Origin: Puffinus mauretanicus
Lineage: Eukaryota; Chordata; Aves; Procellariiformes; Procellariidae
Assembly: GCA_023333565.1 (NCBI GenBank)
Contig: JAJKFH010002068.1
Span: 62,001-126,000 of the forward strand
DNA: 64,000 bases
Direction of reading: 5' to 3'
Both the position numbers and the translations under genes were made by a program. The notes beneath the pieces were generated by a model, which saw only the letters and a program-made list of their open reading frames with translations, was not told the origin of the DNA and made no database searches. Positions 49,660 to 63,496 of the stretch are shown here, in pieces. The first letter of the stretch is position 1, and every line of letters starts with the position of its first letter.

Positions 49660-49692
49660 AACATATACTGTTATTATATTACTGTTATTATT
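49660..49692. repeat. TA-rich short tandem, ACTGTTATTAT units
   Basis: ACTGTTATTAT recurs with small changes two to three times, embedded in TTATTA sequence. Confidence 0.6.
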
Positions 49693-51929
49693 ACTGTGCC
49701 CTCCTGCCAGGATGACAGCAGAGGCGTATGGGAGGCCAGCTGTTTTCTCCCACTTCAGTTACTCCTGGTGGTACCTGTGACGCTTCTGTATCCTTCTCAG
49801 GAAGGATAGCTCAGCTCAGCCGGGCTTATTACCTGTCTGTTGGTCAGGGATCTTCCCGGGCCTTGTATTTTTAAGTCTGCTGCTTTCTTCTTTTCTCGTG
49901 AGAGCTGGTGGCTTCTGTGTACCTGTGTCCCATCCACCCAAGCTACTAAGATACCCTCCTTGTTTAGTCAGACTCACTCCATTGCAACCTATTCTGGCAG
50001 CAAAATGTGTAATTTTGTTCTTATCGTGTGATTTTTGTATCTGGAGAGAATAACCCATAAATACAGTGCATGCACAGAATCACAGATTATTTTCTTTAGC
50101 AGACATAGTTTGTCTGATGCTGCAGACTAGCTCCTGTCACTTCTGATTGGCTTTTGCTGTGAGGATCATGTATTGATCTATGAAGAACTGACCTGGGATC
50201 AAATACTAGGCCCCGCTACTACAAAGGCTACCTGCTTAGGAGTTGTTGACTTACCTGTTCAGGAGTGCTCTTTTCCATGGGAAAACTCCCACAGTGATTA
50301 ATGGAATCCTCCTTTTTATTTCTCACCACTCCCTTTGATAAACCCAAGTTCCCTGAGGCTTACATGTTCAATGTGCCATCTTAAAACAGACTTGACTACT
50401 GAACTTTAGTATCACTGTCCTAAATTCACACATGTGAAGGGAACAGGGAGTTTAATTCAGTGCCATGGAAACATCCCCTACTAACTCTGTATCAAACCTG
50501 TCACTTGCCTGTGCCTTGTGATTTTTAGCACTGCCAGGGCCAGCCTGCTGCAAGAACTGCACTGTCTGGGGCAATAGCTCCACGGATGCTCTAAGCGAGC
50601 CATGCAGACAAGGCAAGCAGAGTCCCAGTTCTGTGAAGACCAGTATCCCATGAGATTTCACCACCAGAAGCTAGTTCCTTATACAGACAGAAATCAGGAA
50701 GGAAATCAATGTTTTCTAGTAACATTGGACTTTTCTCCTTAACCTGATTAAGCAAGAGCAGTCCTGAATATGTCACTAGTGACTGGGCCAGATGAGCTTC
50801 TTTGGCATGCACTCTATGACTGAGTATAACAAGACCTAGATCTCAGCCCTTTGTACCTTTCAAGCCTGGCTATTGTCTGCAAGCCAGCAGCCTTGTCCCA
50901 GTCAGCACAATGGAGCAATATAGCCTGCATCCCATTCTGAAGCTGCTCCCTTGTGTGGTTCACACATGTGCTATCCATTCGGAATTGAGCTATGACTCCA
51001 TGTTTTGACCCTTGAGAAGGACTAAGCTCCCTCTTGCTGCACTGTGCACTGCTATTTGGGGCTGTTGTACCAAAAAGACGAGAAACTGGAAGTTCACACA
51101 TTTAGCAGGAATGGTGGACATATTAAACAATCCTGATTTAATGAGGGGATGGAAAATGGGTAAAAATTCTCACTGTCGAGATGATTAATAATATGTGAGT
51201 GTCCCTACACTCAGACACGGTAAGATGAAGTACACTAGCACCGTAGCTCATACCGCTGTTGGCTGTAAGGGTCAGGAAGGAGCACTTTTCTCCTCTTCTC
51301 CATTGACAATCAAACTGATGTGTTACGGGAATTTCTTTCACTTGCAGACAGGTCACTGTTGGCATCACAAGACTCGTCTTGCCACCCTGTGTAGTGATCC
51401 CTATGTTCACCCTGTACCGCAGTGAGTCACCTAGGATTTGCAAGCAACACTGCCCTTTCCTGGATGGAAACTGAAGCGTCATGGGGTGTTTCAGACCTTG
51501 TTTTACACCTAGCAAACGTTCTGCTTCCACTCAAGCAGCAGAGACTTCCGTCTGGGGATGGAAAAAGAGAGAATAATCTTTGGTCTGGTCTTGCTAACAC
51601 TTTGAAACACTGAGTAGCAGTAGGAAAGAAACAGCTCTGAAACTAAAGGTAGCTATATATTCTCTACTTACAGAATGCTGCTGACTTGAAAGCCAGCAAG
51701 CAAAAGCATGACATGTGCCAGTTTCCAGCATAATTACTCAAAATCTAGGTCAGTGTTTGCACTGTGTCGAGCATTTATGCTTGGGAAGGCTATTGACTTG
51801 TCAGCACTGGGGGTGTGTTAATAAATCTCTGGCAGTATTAACAGTAATCTGTTCACAGTATCTTTGATCTGAAGGTTTTTGAATGTGGTGCAGTTGTCAT
51901 TAAGTGGAGTTTACAGTACAGCTTTCTGA

Positions 51930-52080
51930 AAACAGCTCCATTTTACAGATGGGGAAGCCAAGGCAGGGAGCGAGTATGAGTTATTTTTGATGACATGACT
52001 GAGTCATTGCCAGAGGTAAGGACACAACCCAGGAGCACTGGCTCCCAGACTCCTGCTCCAAGTCACTAGACAGCACTCTC
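51930..52080 (-). mobile_element. MIR-like SINE fragment (best preserved copy)
   Basis: CCATTTTACAGATGGGGAAG begins the reverse-complement MIR order, followed by CCAAGGCAGGGAGCGA, then CAACCCAGGAGCACTGGCTC and CTGCTCCAAGTCACTAGAC. The last two blocks closely match the sauropsid MIR tail GAACCCAGGAGTCCTGGCTC ... CTCTAACCACTAGAC. Confidence 0.6.
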
Positions 52081-54260
52081 CCCAGCCTAGTTAGACCCAC
52101 CCTTGGAATATGGCATTCCAAGGCATTAACTCCAGCTGCAGCAAGACTCCTCTACTGAGCTGTAAGCCCAGCAGTGATATACATACCAAAGAACCAGATA
52201 AACATTTACTTTTCCTTTGTGTGAGTGCTGCAGCCAGCAGGGACTGCGCGAACTCCCTCCCCCTCTGCACACAAACAGAAGGCAGGGAGCTTGCAGTGAG
52301 GGATAAAAGGGGATAAGTAACAAGGGGACAACGGAACAAGCTGCGTTTCCCAAGAATCTGAAGAAAGCAAATGAACCTGCTCAGAAGCTTGATGAGGATG
52401 GGTGAGAGCAGGCAGCAGCAGGCTCAGGGGCTGATGGAGGGGCATTTTCCCTGATGTCACTTTCTCCTGATCCAGACCGCCACCAGTAAAACCAGGAACC
52501 CTCACAAGGATAAGAAAGATGGGATCTCATCCTCCTGGTGCTAATTGCAGAGTTTTGCCATTGATCTGCAGAAAGAGGAATGAAGCTTGCACTTTGAGAA
52601 CTTGCTGCTCTGAAATAGAATTTAAGCATTACAGAAGTCATTGGTCTTCTACCCAACTGCGTTTTAATCTAGTTTGTCCTGATCTTGCTGTTGATAAAAG
52701 AACAATAGACTCTAAGGCCCAAGGGAGTCAACATCAGCTGAACTGGTTCCTTGCTGGAAGGAAAGAGGGACCAGTAAGAGACAACTGAGGACAGTGCTGT
52801 TCAAGTGCTGTGACTAATTTGTGCACATCAGACTCAAGACCGTGAAGCCAGCTCCGTTCAGCAAACTTAAACCCAGGCAACAATTGAATAGTAATACATT
52901 GGATCTGACTTCCCTCAGTTGCATGCAGAGTTTTCAATTATCCAGGCTGCTCCTTTTTTCTTGTGCTCCCCGCACCATGTGGAGAGCCAGGTGTTCTGAA
53001 GAGAATGAATGGAGGTGTGGAAGAGCAAGGGCTCATGCACAGGTTTGGTGGAAATGCGATGGGAAAGTCTGGTTTGATTACAAATTGTTATACAACAGAG
53101 CTTGAAAGGAGTGGTGGCTGCTGATTTTTAAACAGACAGCATGATAGGGCTGTGCCTGGCCCACATGTGGGTGGTTGAGGTGAAGGGCTGGTTAGGAGAT
53201 GTAATAAAGAAGCAAAGGAGAAGGAGATGGCGGCAGCACTTACTACCCTGGACATCAGCCACGGAGCCACTAAAGCCTCAGGTGCAACTTAATCCCAAAT
53301 TAACACTGTAGCTCTAGGCATCCCACTGCTGTGTGTGTAATTGGGAGAGGGCAGTGTTGTCTGGTGTGCGTGGCAGGGATGGATTAGTGCTGGGTATCGT
53401 AAGGGTCACACTTAGCTGACAGAGCAACAGGATTTAGTGGGCTGGGGGTGGGAAGGTTTCCTGGAGGTGGAGTGTGTTTCCCACATATTCTTCCTGGCTC
53501 CTGGTTGGTTTCACTCCCCGCCATCCCTCTTCCCACTTTTAGGTTGACTCTTCTAACAGGAGTCCAGTTTAAGACTGGGACCAGGACTCAGGGGACTTCG
53601 TGCTTATTTGCTTTTTGAAGTTCCGCAAGATGAGTCCCCTTTTTGTACCTCAATTTTCCCACCTAAGCTATATGACATGTGTGAAGCATGTGAGCATATA
53701 AGGCTCCATTCATGTTTTCAGAGAGCTTTTGGTTTCAGGAATGGCTGGCATTCATGGAGAGAGTATATGGTCTCATCCAGGGTCGCTCTTCAGCCCCTTC
53801 TCAGATCCCTCTGGGAGGTACTCCTGTAGGATTGTGCTTGCTGATCCTGGCAGAACCAGCACCAACAAAGTGATTGAAATCTCCAGTATTTTAACAAGTT
53901 GTTTTGTGTGTCTGAAATGGCAGTTTGCTGGCATGGCTGCTCTTCTGCCTCATGTTATGAGAACTACAAACTTGCTGCGGCTGTAGCCTTGAGAAGGCAT
54001 CTCACCTAGCTGTCTTCAGCCCACGCTCCAGCTGAGGTGGGATGCTGAGCTGGTATTTAATGACACTATCCAGTTTCATCACTCCTTAGAACTTACATCT
54101 CCGACACTACCCTGTATACTCTGCTCGTTACCCTCAGAAACCTTTGGCTACGCTTAACTGTCTCGTAACCAGCCCCATGCGATTTCCATGAGCAAATGCA
54201 AAAAGCCATGCAAATCAAGCTCTCGTTTTGAACGGGAAGCCGTGGCAATTGCAGGATCTG

Positions 54261-54303
54261 GTTGTCATGGATACTGTCACCATGGAGCTGTTGCCATGGT
54301 GCT
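54261..54303 (+). promoter_or_regulatory. Cluster of three RFX-type X-box motifs
   Basis: Three sites sharing the CATGG core follow each other: GTTGTCATGGATAC (54261-54274), GTCACCATGGAGCT (54276-54289) and GTTGCCATGGTGCT (54290-54303). The first is close to a full X-box (GTTGCCATGGNAAC type). The third has a perfect left half site. Spacing is 14-15 bases start to start. Only the cluster, and not a single site, makes this notable. The gene it would act on, if any, is unknown. Confidence 0.4.
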
Positions 54304-55059
54304 GTCTGCTCACAGTGACAGAGAGATGCAAAGTATACTTATTCTTTTGAAGAAAAGAGGAAGAACAGTGGATGCTAGAGGGCACAGAAGCTTTCAGATA
54401 GGTATTTAGGAGGTTAATAACTACTTTGTTTTAGAGTTTTGCTGACTCTGCTGTCTGTCTGTGTCAGGTTCCTTATTTTTCGCTTTTGTATACAGTAACA
54501 GCCAACAAAAGGAAGTGAGACGAATGTGATTGCTGTAGGGTCATCCACAGCCGTATTTCGCCATGCAATGAAAGCAGCACTTTGTTCTCTTGCAAAAAAA
54601 ATCCAAAGAGTGACCTCTAGTAATCAGTTCTTGGCTTTTACCTCATCTCAATTTAAACCTCCAGAAATACAGTATCTTGCAGAAGACGAGGATATGGAGG
54701 TGGAACTTAAAATCCCATCTTCCCCTGCAGGCCCCCTTTCCTTGAAGGAACACAGTCACCTTATTTTAATTTCTAGAGAAAGCCTGTGCTCCTTTGGAAG
54801 GTAGTTTGGCAGCTGTTAGTGACCTTGTCAGGCTGCTGATGGTTCTGGAAGAAGGAGTTGAATGAGAAACGACTTGTGTCTGTGCCAAACGTCCTTGCCT
54901 ATTCAGGGGGAGAGCTAATCTCACCAAGGCAAAGCTGGTTTCACTCCATTTCAAATAGAACACAGTCAGATTTAATAAATAATAATAAATCCGTGTTGCA
55001 CACCTACAGCTTCTTACTCTCTGAACATTTTGCCGCTACTATTTATTAAATCCTCCAAA

Positions 55060-55205
55060 CACTCCTGAGAGAGAGGGAAGGATCCATTTTTCTCAGTCTT
55101 TTAATAGCGATAATGGGGCACAGAGACTGTGGTAAGTGGCCTCCCATGGATGCTGTGGCCGTCAGGAATAGGATCCAGGAGTTATTGTTTCCTGTCCTGA
55201 GCTCT
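55060..55205 (-). mobile_element. MIR-like SINE fragment
   Basis: GATCCATTTTTCTCAGTCTT, AATGGGGCACAGAGACTGTG followed by GTAAGTGGCCTCCCA, and GGAATAGGATCCAGGAGTTA fit the reverse-complement MIR order (GGGGCACAGAGAGGTTAAGTGACTTGCCCA ... GGGATTCGAACCCAGG). Confidence 0.5.
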
Positions 55206-56324
55206 GGAAAGCCCATGTTTCATTCTGTCCACAGCATAAAACTAAGGGAGACCCTGAACGTCACTGTAGTGACATGTGGTGTAGGGCCCTTAGCAGTCTG
55301 ATTTGGAACTATATTAAACAGAGATCTGAATGCTCCGGGTGGCTAAATAACATTGTCTTTGATCTGGATATGCCAGTGGCTCACTTCCAAACACATTAGG
55401 CTCATGAGGCAGTCCTTTTCCTGGCCACAGAAGATGTTTCTGTAGCGTTGTCACTGCAAGGTATGGATTAGCTATTTTGCTGGATTTCACAGTCATTTTT
55501 GTTGCTGCTAGCAAAGTGGGTTTTATGCACATGTGCATGCAGTTAATTCCTGGTGCAAAGTGGGTTTCTAGGAATTACCCAGGCCACTCAACATGTTGAT
55601 CAGGTATAGCACAAGGCACTACTTTGGATGTGGTGCTCCTGTTTCATGTATGACTCATCCAAAGTAAGAGAGATTTGAAACTAAGCAAGCCTGCATGTGT
55701 CCAAGCCAGCAGCTGGAAACAGCTGGCTTGCAGGTGGGGCTCTGTTTGGAGTTCAAGGGATACAGCTTCTCCTTCTCTCCAACTGGGGGAGAGTTTTATG
55801 CACAGCAATACAGACGGCTTGTAAGGGAGTGGTAACACGATGTAGCAGTTAGATCACATATGTAAGAGTCACAAATCAGCCCGAGTTAGAATTGGCACCA
55901 ACGGAGGTAGAGGGAGGGAGGCAGGCTCTCCGGAAACATTCCTGCTCCTGCTGAGCTAAAGGAATATCTTCACGTTGACGGCAATGGGAGTTGGCTTGGA
56001 CCCCACATGTCCTGCTGATACCGCTTGGAGCAGGATCAGCTCATGCAGTGCAGAGCTGTGTGGCCCCAAAGACATGTACCTACATTTCGTGGGCACTTTT
56101 GAAGCAAGAACATCCGAAGCGCTTTTTACATGCTTGGCTGTAAAAATGCAGCTTTTTTGTAGATGGTGAATGAGTTAGCCTTTGTATATAAATGTGCCTT
56201 AGGGACAAATGAGCCCTTTACTTGACCAATTTAACAACCTGTAATCTGGTGACCGCATGCAGAAAATAGCCCTGTGTTTTTCCGAACTTCAATATTGAAA
56301 AAAAATCTTAGTCTTTATATTGTT

Positions 56325-56350
56325 ATGCCTCAGTTTCCCTGCCAGAAAAG
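56325..56350 (+). mobile_element. Short MIR-like core
   Basis: Only the block TGCCTCAGTTTCCCTGCC followed by AGAAAAGTGAGG is recognisable, similar to TGCCTCAGTTTCCTCATCTGTAAAATG. Too short to be firm. Confidence 0.3.
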
Positions 56351-59300
56351 TGAGGAAAACCAAATGCACTTTCCAAGGAAAAAGAAGGGCATGTTTAATT
56401 AAGTCAGCTTTGTGAGTTGCTTTGACAGCTGCAAGTATAAGTAGTTGCTATTATAGCAGCTAATAATTTGGAATTACATTTTATGTTCTTTTGGTTCTCT
56501 TCTTCATATAGTTGCTAGACGTAACCAAGCATTTTTAGGTCATTTTATTACTTTTTAATACCTAGTTTGGTGTTGGATTTCTGCCATACTTGCCTTCATG
56601 TAGAACACGCGTGTCAAAGGCACTCAGTTAAAAAAAAATTTCAAGAAAACCATGACCACTATTCCACCATGAAGAACAAGAAATGTGAAAAATGCAGACA
56701 GGCCTCTCTGAGAAATGTCTGTTGATCACTTCATGCCTAAGCTGGTTAGTAATATGATATTGTTTAATGCTAAGGTTTATTAATCGAATACGTGACTGTT
56801 CTTTGCTGTAGTCAGCTTGTCACCTGAGGATCCCCCGGAGCTTGCCAAACACAGATTAATCACTGAATACTCAGAGCGTCACTGTGAAGCAAATGTTTAT
56901 CAATTTAGCGATGGGGAAGTCAAGGCTAAGTGATTACTTATGTGGCAGCTAATGACAGCTTTGTTACGCCTGCTCCTTGCTCCGGTCCTCATAAAGCATC
57001 TCTTTTGTAAGACTGTTACTCAGCAGAGTCAGAAGCAAAGGGTGACTATGATAATCCAACTAAAAAAGGGGCCTTGTGGTTGACCTATCACAGCCAGTGC
57101 CCCTCAGTCAGGATGTCATTTAACCTCTGGTTTTGTCCGTCCTCCTCTACCAGCACTGTCCTCCTAACTGCACCCCAAGCATAGCTTATAAAAGGCAGTT
57201 CTAGGCACCCACACAATTACATTCAGTCTCAGCTTGTAGCGATGCCCATGACTTGATTTCTGCATCAGTTTGCCAGTGGGACTTTCTTGCTTTGATCACT
57301 TTTTGGATGTGGGCAATTATTCTCTTGGTGCTGGGCTAATGGAAGTTTGTAGAACCAAGTCACAAGAGGGGAAAGGCAAATGTGTTCTTGCCACAGACCC
57401 TGCTCTCTGATAGCAGTATAGCTTATTATTCCTGTCCCCATGGGATACAAAAATGCTTCTGGGAAGATTTTTGTCACATACAAATCATCCTTCTGAATGG
57501 CTTCGTTAAAGGACAAAGAAAAATTCACAATGCAAAACCGTCTGGACTGTGGGGAATTGCTGATTTCTCTGAGCGAGGAAACTCAAGCCTCATCTCTTTA
57601 GTCGGAAGGGTTCCGCTTTGCATTGAACAACTGGCAGATGAGGTCGTGGATTGTTTTCTCTCCCCTCATGACGGAAATAGCCCAAGGCCTGGAAAAGCAT
57701 TAGCAGGAAGAGCACAGCATCAGGAAACACGAAGGGCACCCAGCCAGGACATGACTACACAGCTTTTAGCTGCCCAGCAATTGGGACATTGCTTTTTTGG
57801 GTGAAGGGATTCAATTCCCTCTTGTCAGAATCACTTCGTTTCCTAGCCAGATGCCTCCAGCTGGGTGAGCGCGTGAGCCCTAAGTGCTGAGCATCCCTGC
57901 GTACACACTACAGCTGCTGCCTGTGCCTGGGGCTTTCGGTTTGTGTCAGAAGTCACAAGCGCCGCGGACATGGCAAGCATGTAGGTTCAGTAGGAATCAT
58001 ATGTGCCGCTTGCCGTGCCTGCTCATCTCCCTTCTGTGTTCCTTCAGGATGGAGCAGTGGAGCTCAGCAGTGCTGAGGTGGCATTACTCATCCCTATGGA
58101 GTTATTCCAGGTTCTCAGCTTGCTTGTGTAACTGAAAGGGTTTTTTTGCCTTTTATCTATGACACATTGGTGGAACAGTGGGAGGATTTAAATTTGGGAA
58201 TGAAATTGGTAGAGAATTTAGCCCAGTGCTTGTGTTCTGCAGTAAGCAGTTGCACTGAAACCTATTATTTCTCTAGGGAAGCGTGACCAGCGGACTCTGG
58301 AACTACATCAGTGAGCAGGATAAGGACATTTTGAGCCCCAAAAGCCCAGGGATGGACTTAGGCATGTTGTATCCTTGAAGGATGGGAAATCAGGTGTTAA
58401 AGAATCTGGTATAATCTGTTTCCCCAAGCTTCCTACCTCTTTGGAGCAAACGTGCTGGGCCTGTCCTGGCTGTATGAAGCAGGGCCTGTCAAGAAGGATC
58501 TCGGTTAACACTGCTTTAGCTCATTACCAGCTTGTTTGCAATGTAGTGGAATATCAGAGATCATAATGAAGTTCACTGGCATCCATGCACATCATTCTGG
58601 GGAGGGACAGTGGTGAGTTTGTGAGCAAGGGAGTCAGCATCGGTTAATTCTAGATTTTGCTCCCTGGTTTCTCCCTTGACGTGGCAGGCCCTGCATTGAC
58701 ATCATTTGGTCAGGGAGGAGGAGAAGGTGGGAAAGAGGGAGGAACTTGAACTGCTTCTCGTTTTGCACACTGCTGCTCTGCTCCAACCTTCTCCCAGCCC
58801 TTAGAGAACTTACTTACATTGCTTTCTAAGACGCAAAGGGCCAGAGCTGCAGAAAGAAAAATCCCTGGCCAACAAGACCAGGTGTATGGGAAAAGACACC
58901 GCAGGGTAGGCACTCCTAGGACTGCCCAAAGGACTGAGGTCCTTTTGTCTTCCACTTACAGCTTATCCAAGATGAATGCATGGCTGCACTACCCCTAACT
59001 GCATCTCAGCCTCATAATTCATCTCCCCAAGGACTTCATTCAGATATAAAAGCACTATGTAACTGGAAAGGATGGATAAATCTTCACCCTTGCTTCCTGT
59101 AATGAATCTGGAACTCCATTATAGTCCTGGAACTGAATAGGTCCCTGAAATCACTGTCCTTGAAATCAAACACTTGGAACCTTTTATATCAAGTCCGTAC
59201 ACCAAATATAAAGCTCAAGTTTTGTGCTCTCCCAGCCATAGTCAGTTGTATTCATACCTTAGTGGATACTAGACCCAAAATGTCTTCCTCTTCCACACAG

Positions 59301-62300
59301 AGTCCAAATATATCAACTCCTTTCTTAGGGTATGATAAAAATGGGGAGTAAATTATAGATGCTCTCTCCACCTTCTGGCAGGAGGTAAGCTGCTAGACCG
59401 CCTTGCTACACTAGCCTCTAGCTGATGTCTGCAGATTAAACAATGGCTGCTGTTGCTTTCCTGAAAAGAAAAGCAACCCCAGAAATCCCAGCTCTCTTTT
59501 TTTTAGCTGGATATTATGTCCAGCTATCAGAAGCATGAAGAAACCAAGTGGAAAAATTGAATCTGGCAGTAAGAGTGCGATGCATGAAGGCGCACAACTT
59601 CCAAACCCAGAGAACAAAAATAGCTGCAAGAGAAAAAATTCGCCTGAAAGAAGCTCTTTAATTATGCCATTTCTTTCAAAAGCTTTACCCCTGGCACAGC
59701 CAGGCTGCCTTTCGTATAGGGCAGCCATATGTGTTGCAGTAAAGCTCGAGCACTGCATTAGTAGAGAGAAAGAAGCTTCTTTTTGGCTGTGTTTTCAAAG
59801 AGCTGGTAGCCGATCGATTGTGGCCAGAGCCCCGGGCACAAGGGAGTCTGTACTTTCATAATGAGTCACAGGATTTCATTTTCAGTCCGGCTGATGTGAG
59901 GGTGAAGGAGTTTAGATTTCTGCTGGGATTCTAGAGGCTGTTCCCAGAGGGCTGCTCAAGGAAGAGGTTGGAAGAAGTGTTGGAGGAAAGCAGAGAAAGG
60001 ACTACCCGGCACTTACTTTTTCAGTCTGCTGGAGAAAGTTCCTGGCCTGTTGTTGCTATGGCACAGAGGACTGAAATCTTTATGCTGGTGCTTTCTGCTG
60101 CTCCTACAGAAAGGCAAAGTCATTTAGCTGTGCTGACACCGCAGTAACCAGCAGCCCGGTGAATCTGTGTTTCAGGACACTGACAGAACACCCGGTCTTC
60201 TAGAAGCCACCCATTCCCTTCTGTGGTGTCTAAGTCTTTACATCTTTCTCCAACACTTGCAAATTGACACTTTTGAAGCTTATGAGGAACACTGAGAGTA
60301 TTGCAAAGCTTTGAAATACTCTTGTGGGTGTTGTTTGTACTGAAGATGGCCATACTGACAGCTGAGTTTTCTCTAATTAGGGAGCAGATACTTGGTTATA
60401 TATCTTTCTCTGGAATTAAGTCAATAGCAATTGTATGAAACCTCCCTGTTGGCTGAGCTGTTTTTCAAAGAAACACTGCAGCAGGACTGAAAAGTAAAGA
60501 AATTCCTAAACACTAATAACCAATCAAATGTAATTTGCAAGCCAATGAAAAGACCACTGTTAAATACACCTACTAAAATAACCTTTTTTGAACAAAGGGG
60601 CTTCACAGTAAGATCTGTTTCTTTAATTTTTCTCTGGGCAAGTCCCTTGCTGCCCAGCGGCATGGGTACCAGTTGTACACAGAACAATCAGGAAGAAGAA
60701 GAGAGGGATGCCAGGTCAAGTGGGCACTGCAGCACAGTAAGGGAACAGTGTGACATTTCTTTTGCGCTGAAGCAGAGGCCCTCATTCTCTAACGGCATCA
60801 ATCTGTTGTCTGACCCTTCTGTAGAGTTTGCAACGTCCCTTTTGGTTATATGGCTTGAGTGAGCAGGCGGGAGAAAAGGAAGTGCAGTGGATCTTTCTCT
60901 AGTAGGTGCGTGGAGAGTAGGACCTGAGCCACCATCTATCAGCAGCGTTGCAGCTTCACAATATAGGAGTCCCTGAGTCAAGCCAGAGCTTAGAAAGATA
61001 GTGGTGGCAATGCTGCTGGACATGGATCTGTGTTAGTAATGTTTCGTAACGTCCTTCCTGCGTTTCCTTCTTTTCCGAGTGCCTGTGGTGGGATAGAGAG
61101 GTATTTGTAGAAAGCAAATGCTGGCATTACAGTGTCATCCCAAGGCAGAGCTTGTTCTTGAAAAACAAAAGTGCAAAAAAAGAAATAGATGCACTATACT
61201 TGGTGTTTCTGCTGTTATCACAGAAAATTATACTTGCTTGTAAACCCGCAGTGACCGGTTCCCTCCCTTTGTGTAAGGGAAACGGAGCGCCCTGCAACTG
61301 CAGCAAAGTCAGGCCTTGGGACTCTGCACAAAAGCAGTCCTTGCTGGGGAGTTTTGTTTCGATGAATTCCTAGGCAAATACGACCTACACACAAAGACTT
61401 GCTCCCACCATGGCGGGTGCAGATTTAGTCTCTAGCTATCTGCAGTTTTGAGGAACTACTGATGAAAAAGGCCATTTTGAACATGCATAGTTTCTTGCTT
61501 TCTTGCCTGCTCTGTCCTGGTTTCTTACCAGCTTCCTTAGAGATACAGGAGAAGGCCAGGGATCAAGTGCACCCCTGAGCAGCCATGCTGTGTTACTGCA
61601 ACTTCAGAGAGCCCAGGGCTTGCTCCGTTCAGAAGCAGAGTGCGTGGTTGCCCTCCTGTTTTGCTTGCTCGGGGTGGCTCTAGGTGGAGGGTGTCTGTGA
61701 AATCTGTGTCTGAAGTTCTGGCCTCACCTTTTTACATTGGGCGTCATGGCAGGGAAAGGGCTCTCTAGTTATCAAGGGCCTAGGAAGAGAGGAGTGATGT
61801 GTGGGGCGAGGGAAGGTGTAACAAATATGCTTCATTTAAAGTGCTCAGCAGGTAGCAAACTTTTTTAAAGTACATATTTCTCCTTGCATGGCAGGAAGTA
61901 AAGGAGCCAATTGTAGGCAGTAGTTGTATTTTCTTGCATCCGGTATTTTTGAATGAAAGCAAATTCCAGGCTGTCTTCTACGATATATAATGATGATTAA
62001 TAACCTAGCCTGTTTCCTCTGGATTTGATGTTCGGCTTATGTTGAGATGTAGGGAGTATTGTTTGCCGAGATGACATCAAGAGGTCTTGGATGAAGGGAG
62101 TAGAGGCACATCCTTTCCTCACACAGCATTGATAGGGTTTCGGTGCTTCTCGCTGCTCACAGAGCCAAAGAACATCGCAGCTCATTTAAGAACAGCAGAC
62201 CTACTCCTTTTTCTCCTTCAGACTCACTTGTTAAAAGAAACCAGATGAGGAAAGGGCAGCAGTGGAGTCACAAGTGGCGTGTAAATGGCCAGCATCCCTC

Positions 62301-63488
62301 TTCTGCTCTCCCTGGCTGGGAGCAGCATGGTCAAACCACAGGCTAGAAGGAGTTTTTAATGGAAAGGGACATTGATGGAGGAGACACTCCTCAGCTTGTA
62401 AGTAATACCAGCTGGGAACAAGAGAGCAGTGGAAGGGGAGGACAGTAGTCTCTGAAGGAGAGTTACAGCTGTTACATCACAGTTCTTGAATATGCAGCCA
62501 ATTTAGATTCAACAAGACAGTTATTAGACCCACAATCTTTGAGGCCGCTCAGATTCAGGGCTTTCTTTAACTCCCTTGAAGCAGTGATGGGCTGTTTAGA
62601 GCTGGGTCCCCAACCAGCAATACTGGACAGCATCTGCAAGGTGGGGATGGGGCCAGTGCATGGAGGCTTCTGCGCTGAGCCAGCTTTGCCCCGGGCTGAG
62701 GCAGCAGCCCTCGGCACATGAGGAACCGAGTGATTCAGACCTCTTGTAGCACATAGGTAACAGGTGATCACACCAGCAATGCATTAGGTTGTGTGACTGG
62801 GAACTCGCAGTGAGCGTCTCCAGGCAATTAAGAATTGCTTGCAAATGTTTTTTGAGGGTTTAGTGCCGCTACTAGGAGGATATGTCAAATGGATGAGGCA
62901 TCCAGTGCTCCTGGTCTGCGAGTATCTGTGTGGACGTCAGTAAAAACATCTGAAGTCTCAAGGCAGCAGAAAGGACCTTCCTCTCACAAGTCAGCAAGTC
63001 ATGAGCAAAGAAAGGATTAACCTTTTCATACTGACGTTTTAACAGAGGCCCCAGGATGCATAGGGCACCGCTGTGCGAAGTGGTGTGCAGTCCTGAGAAG
63101 AGATAATCCCTGCCCCAGAGACCTTGTGCTCCTGGCTGCTCCTTTTCCAAAGCAACTTCATTACTTCTAAGTGTTTCCTCACATGCTACTGGGAAAAGGC
63201 AGCCAAAAGGGACTGGAGATTTCCAAACTGCCTAGGACTTGGAAAACCAACTCCCTAGGGGGAATTCTCCTTAAAAAGACACTAGGGAGAGAAGTCTTAA
63301 TTCTCAGTGCAAATCTTAATCTGAACTGAGACGTAAAAGCTGCTTTATTGAACATTGTCAAGGACAAGGATCAGGCGACTCAACAGGAAAAACGTAGTTG
63401 ATTTCCATGGCCTCCAGCAAAGTTAACAGCCAAGATTGAGGATCTGCTGGGGAAGGGTGCTAATCTGTCACTCTGCGTCACTGATTCT

Positions 63489-63496
63489 TCACGTGA
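63489..63496. promoter_or_regulatory. E-box TCACGTGA
   Basis: This perfect palindromic site of the USF/MITF/TFE class is followed by a second CACGTG (TCACGTGG) at 63721-63728. Two intact CACGTG sites 230 bases apart in intron sequence could mark an enhancer, but this is weak evidence. Confidence 0.25.

Noticed and set aside
54526..54804. 92-codon plus-strand frame with an acidic EDEDMEVELKIP segment
   Set aside because: It looks protein-like locally, but it has no recognised family, no clear splice partner and no ATG near its apparent start.
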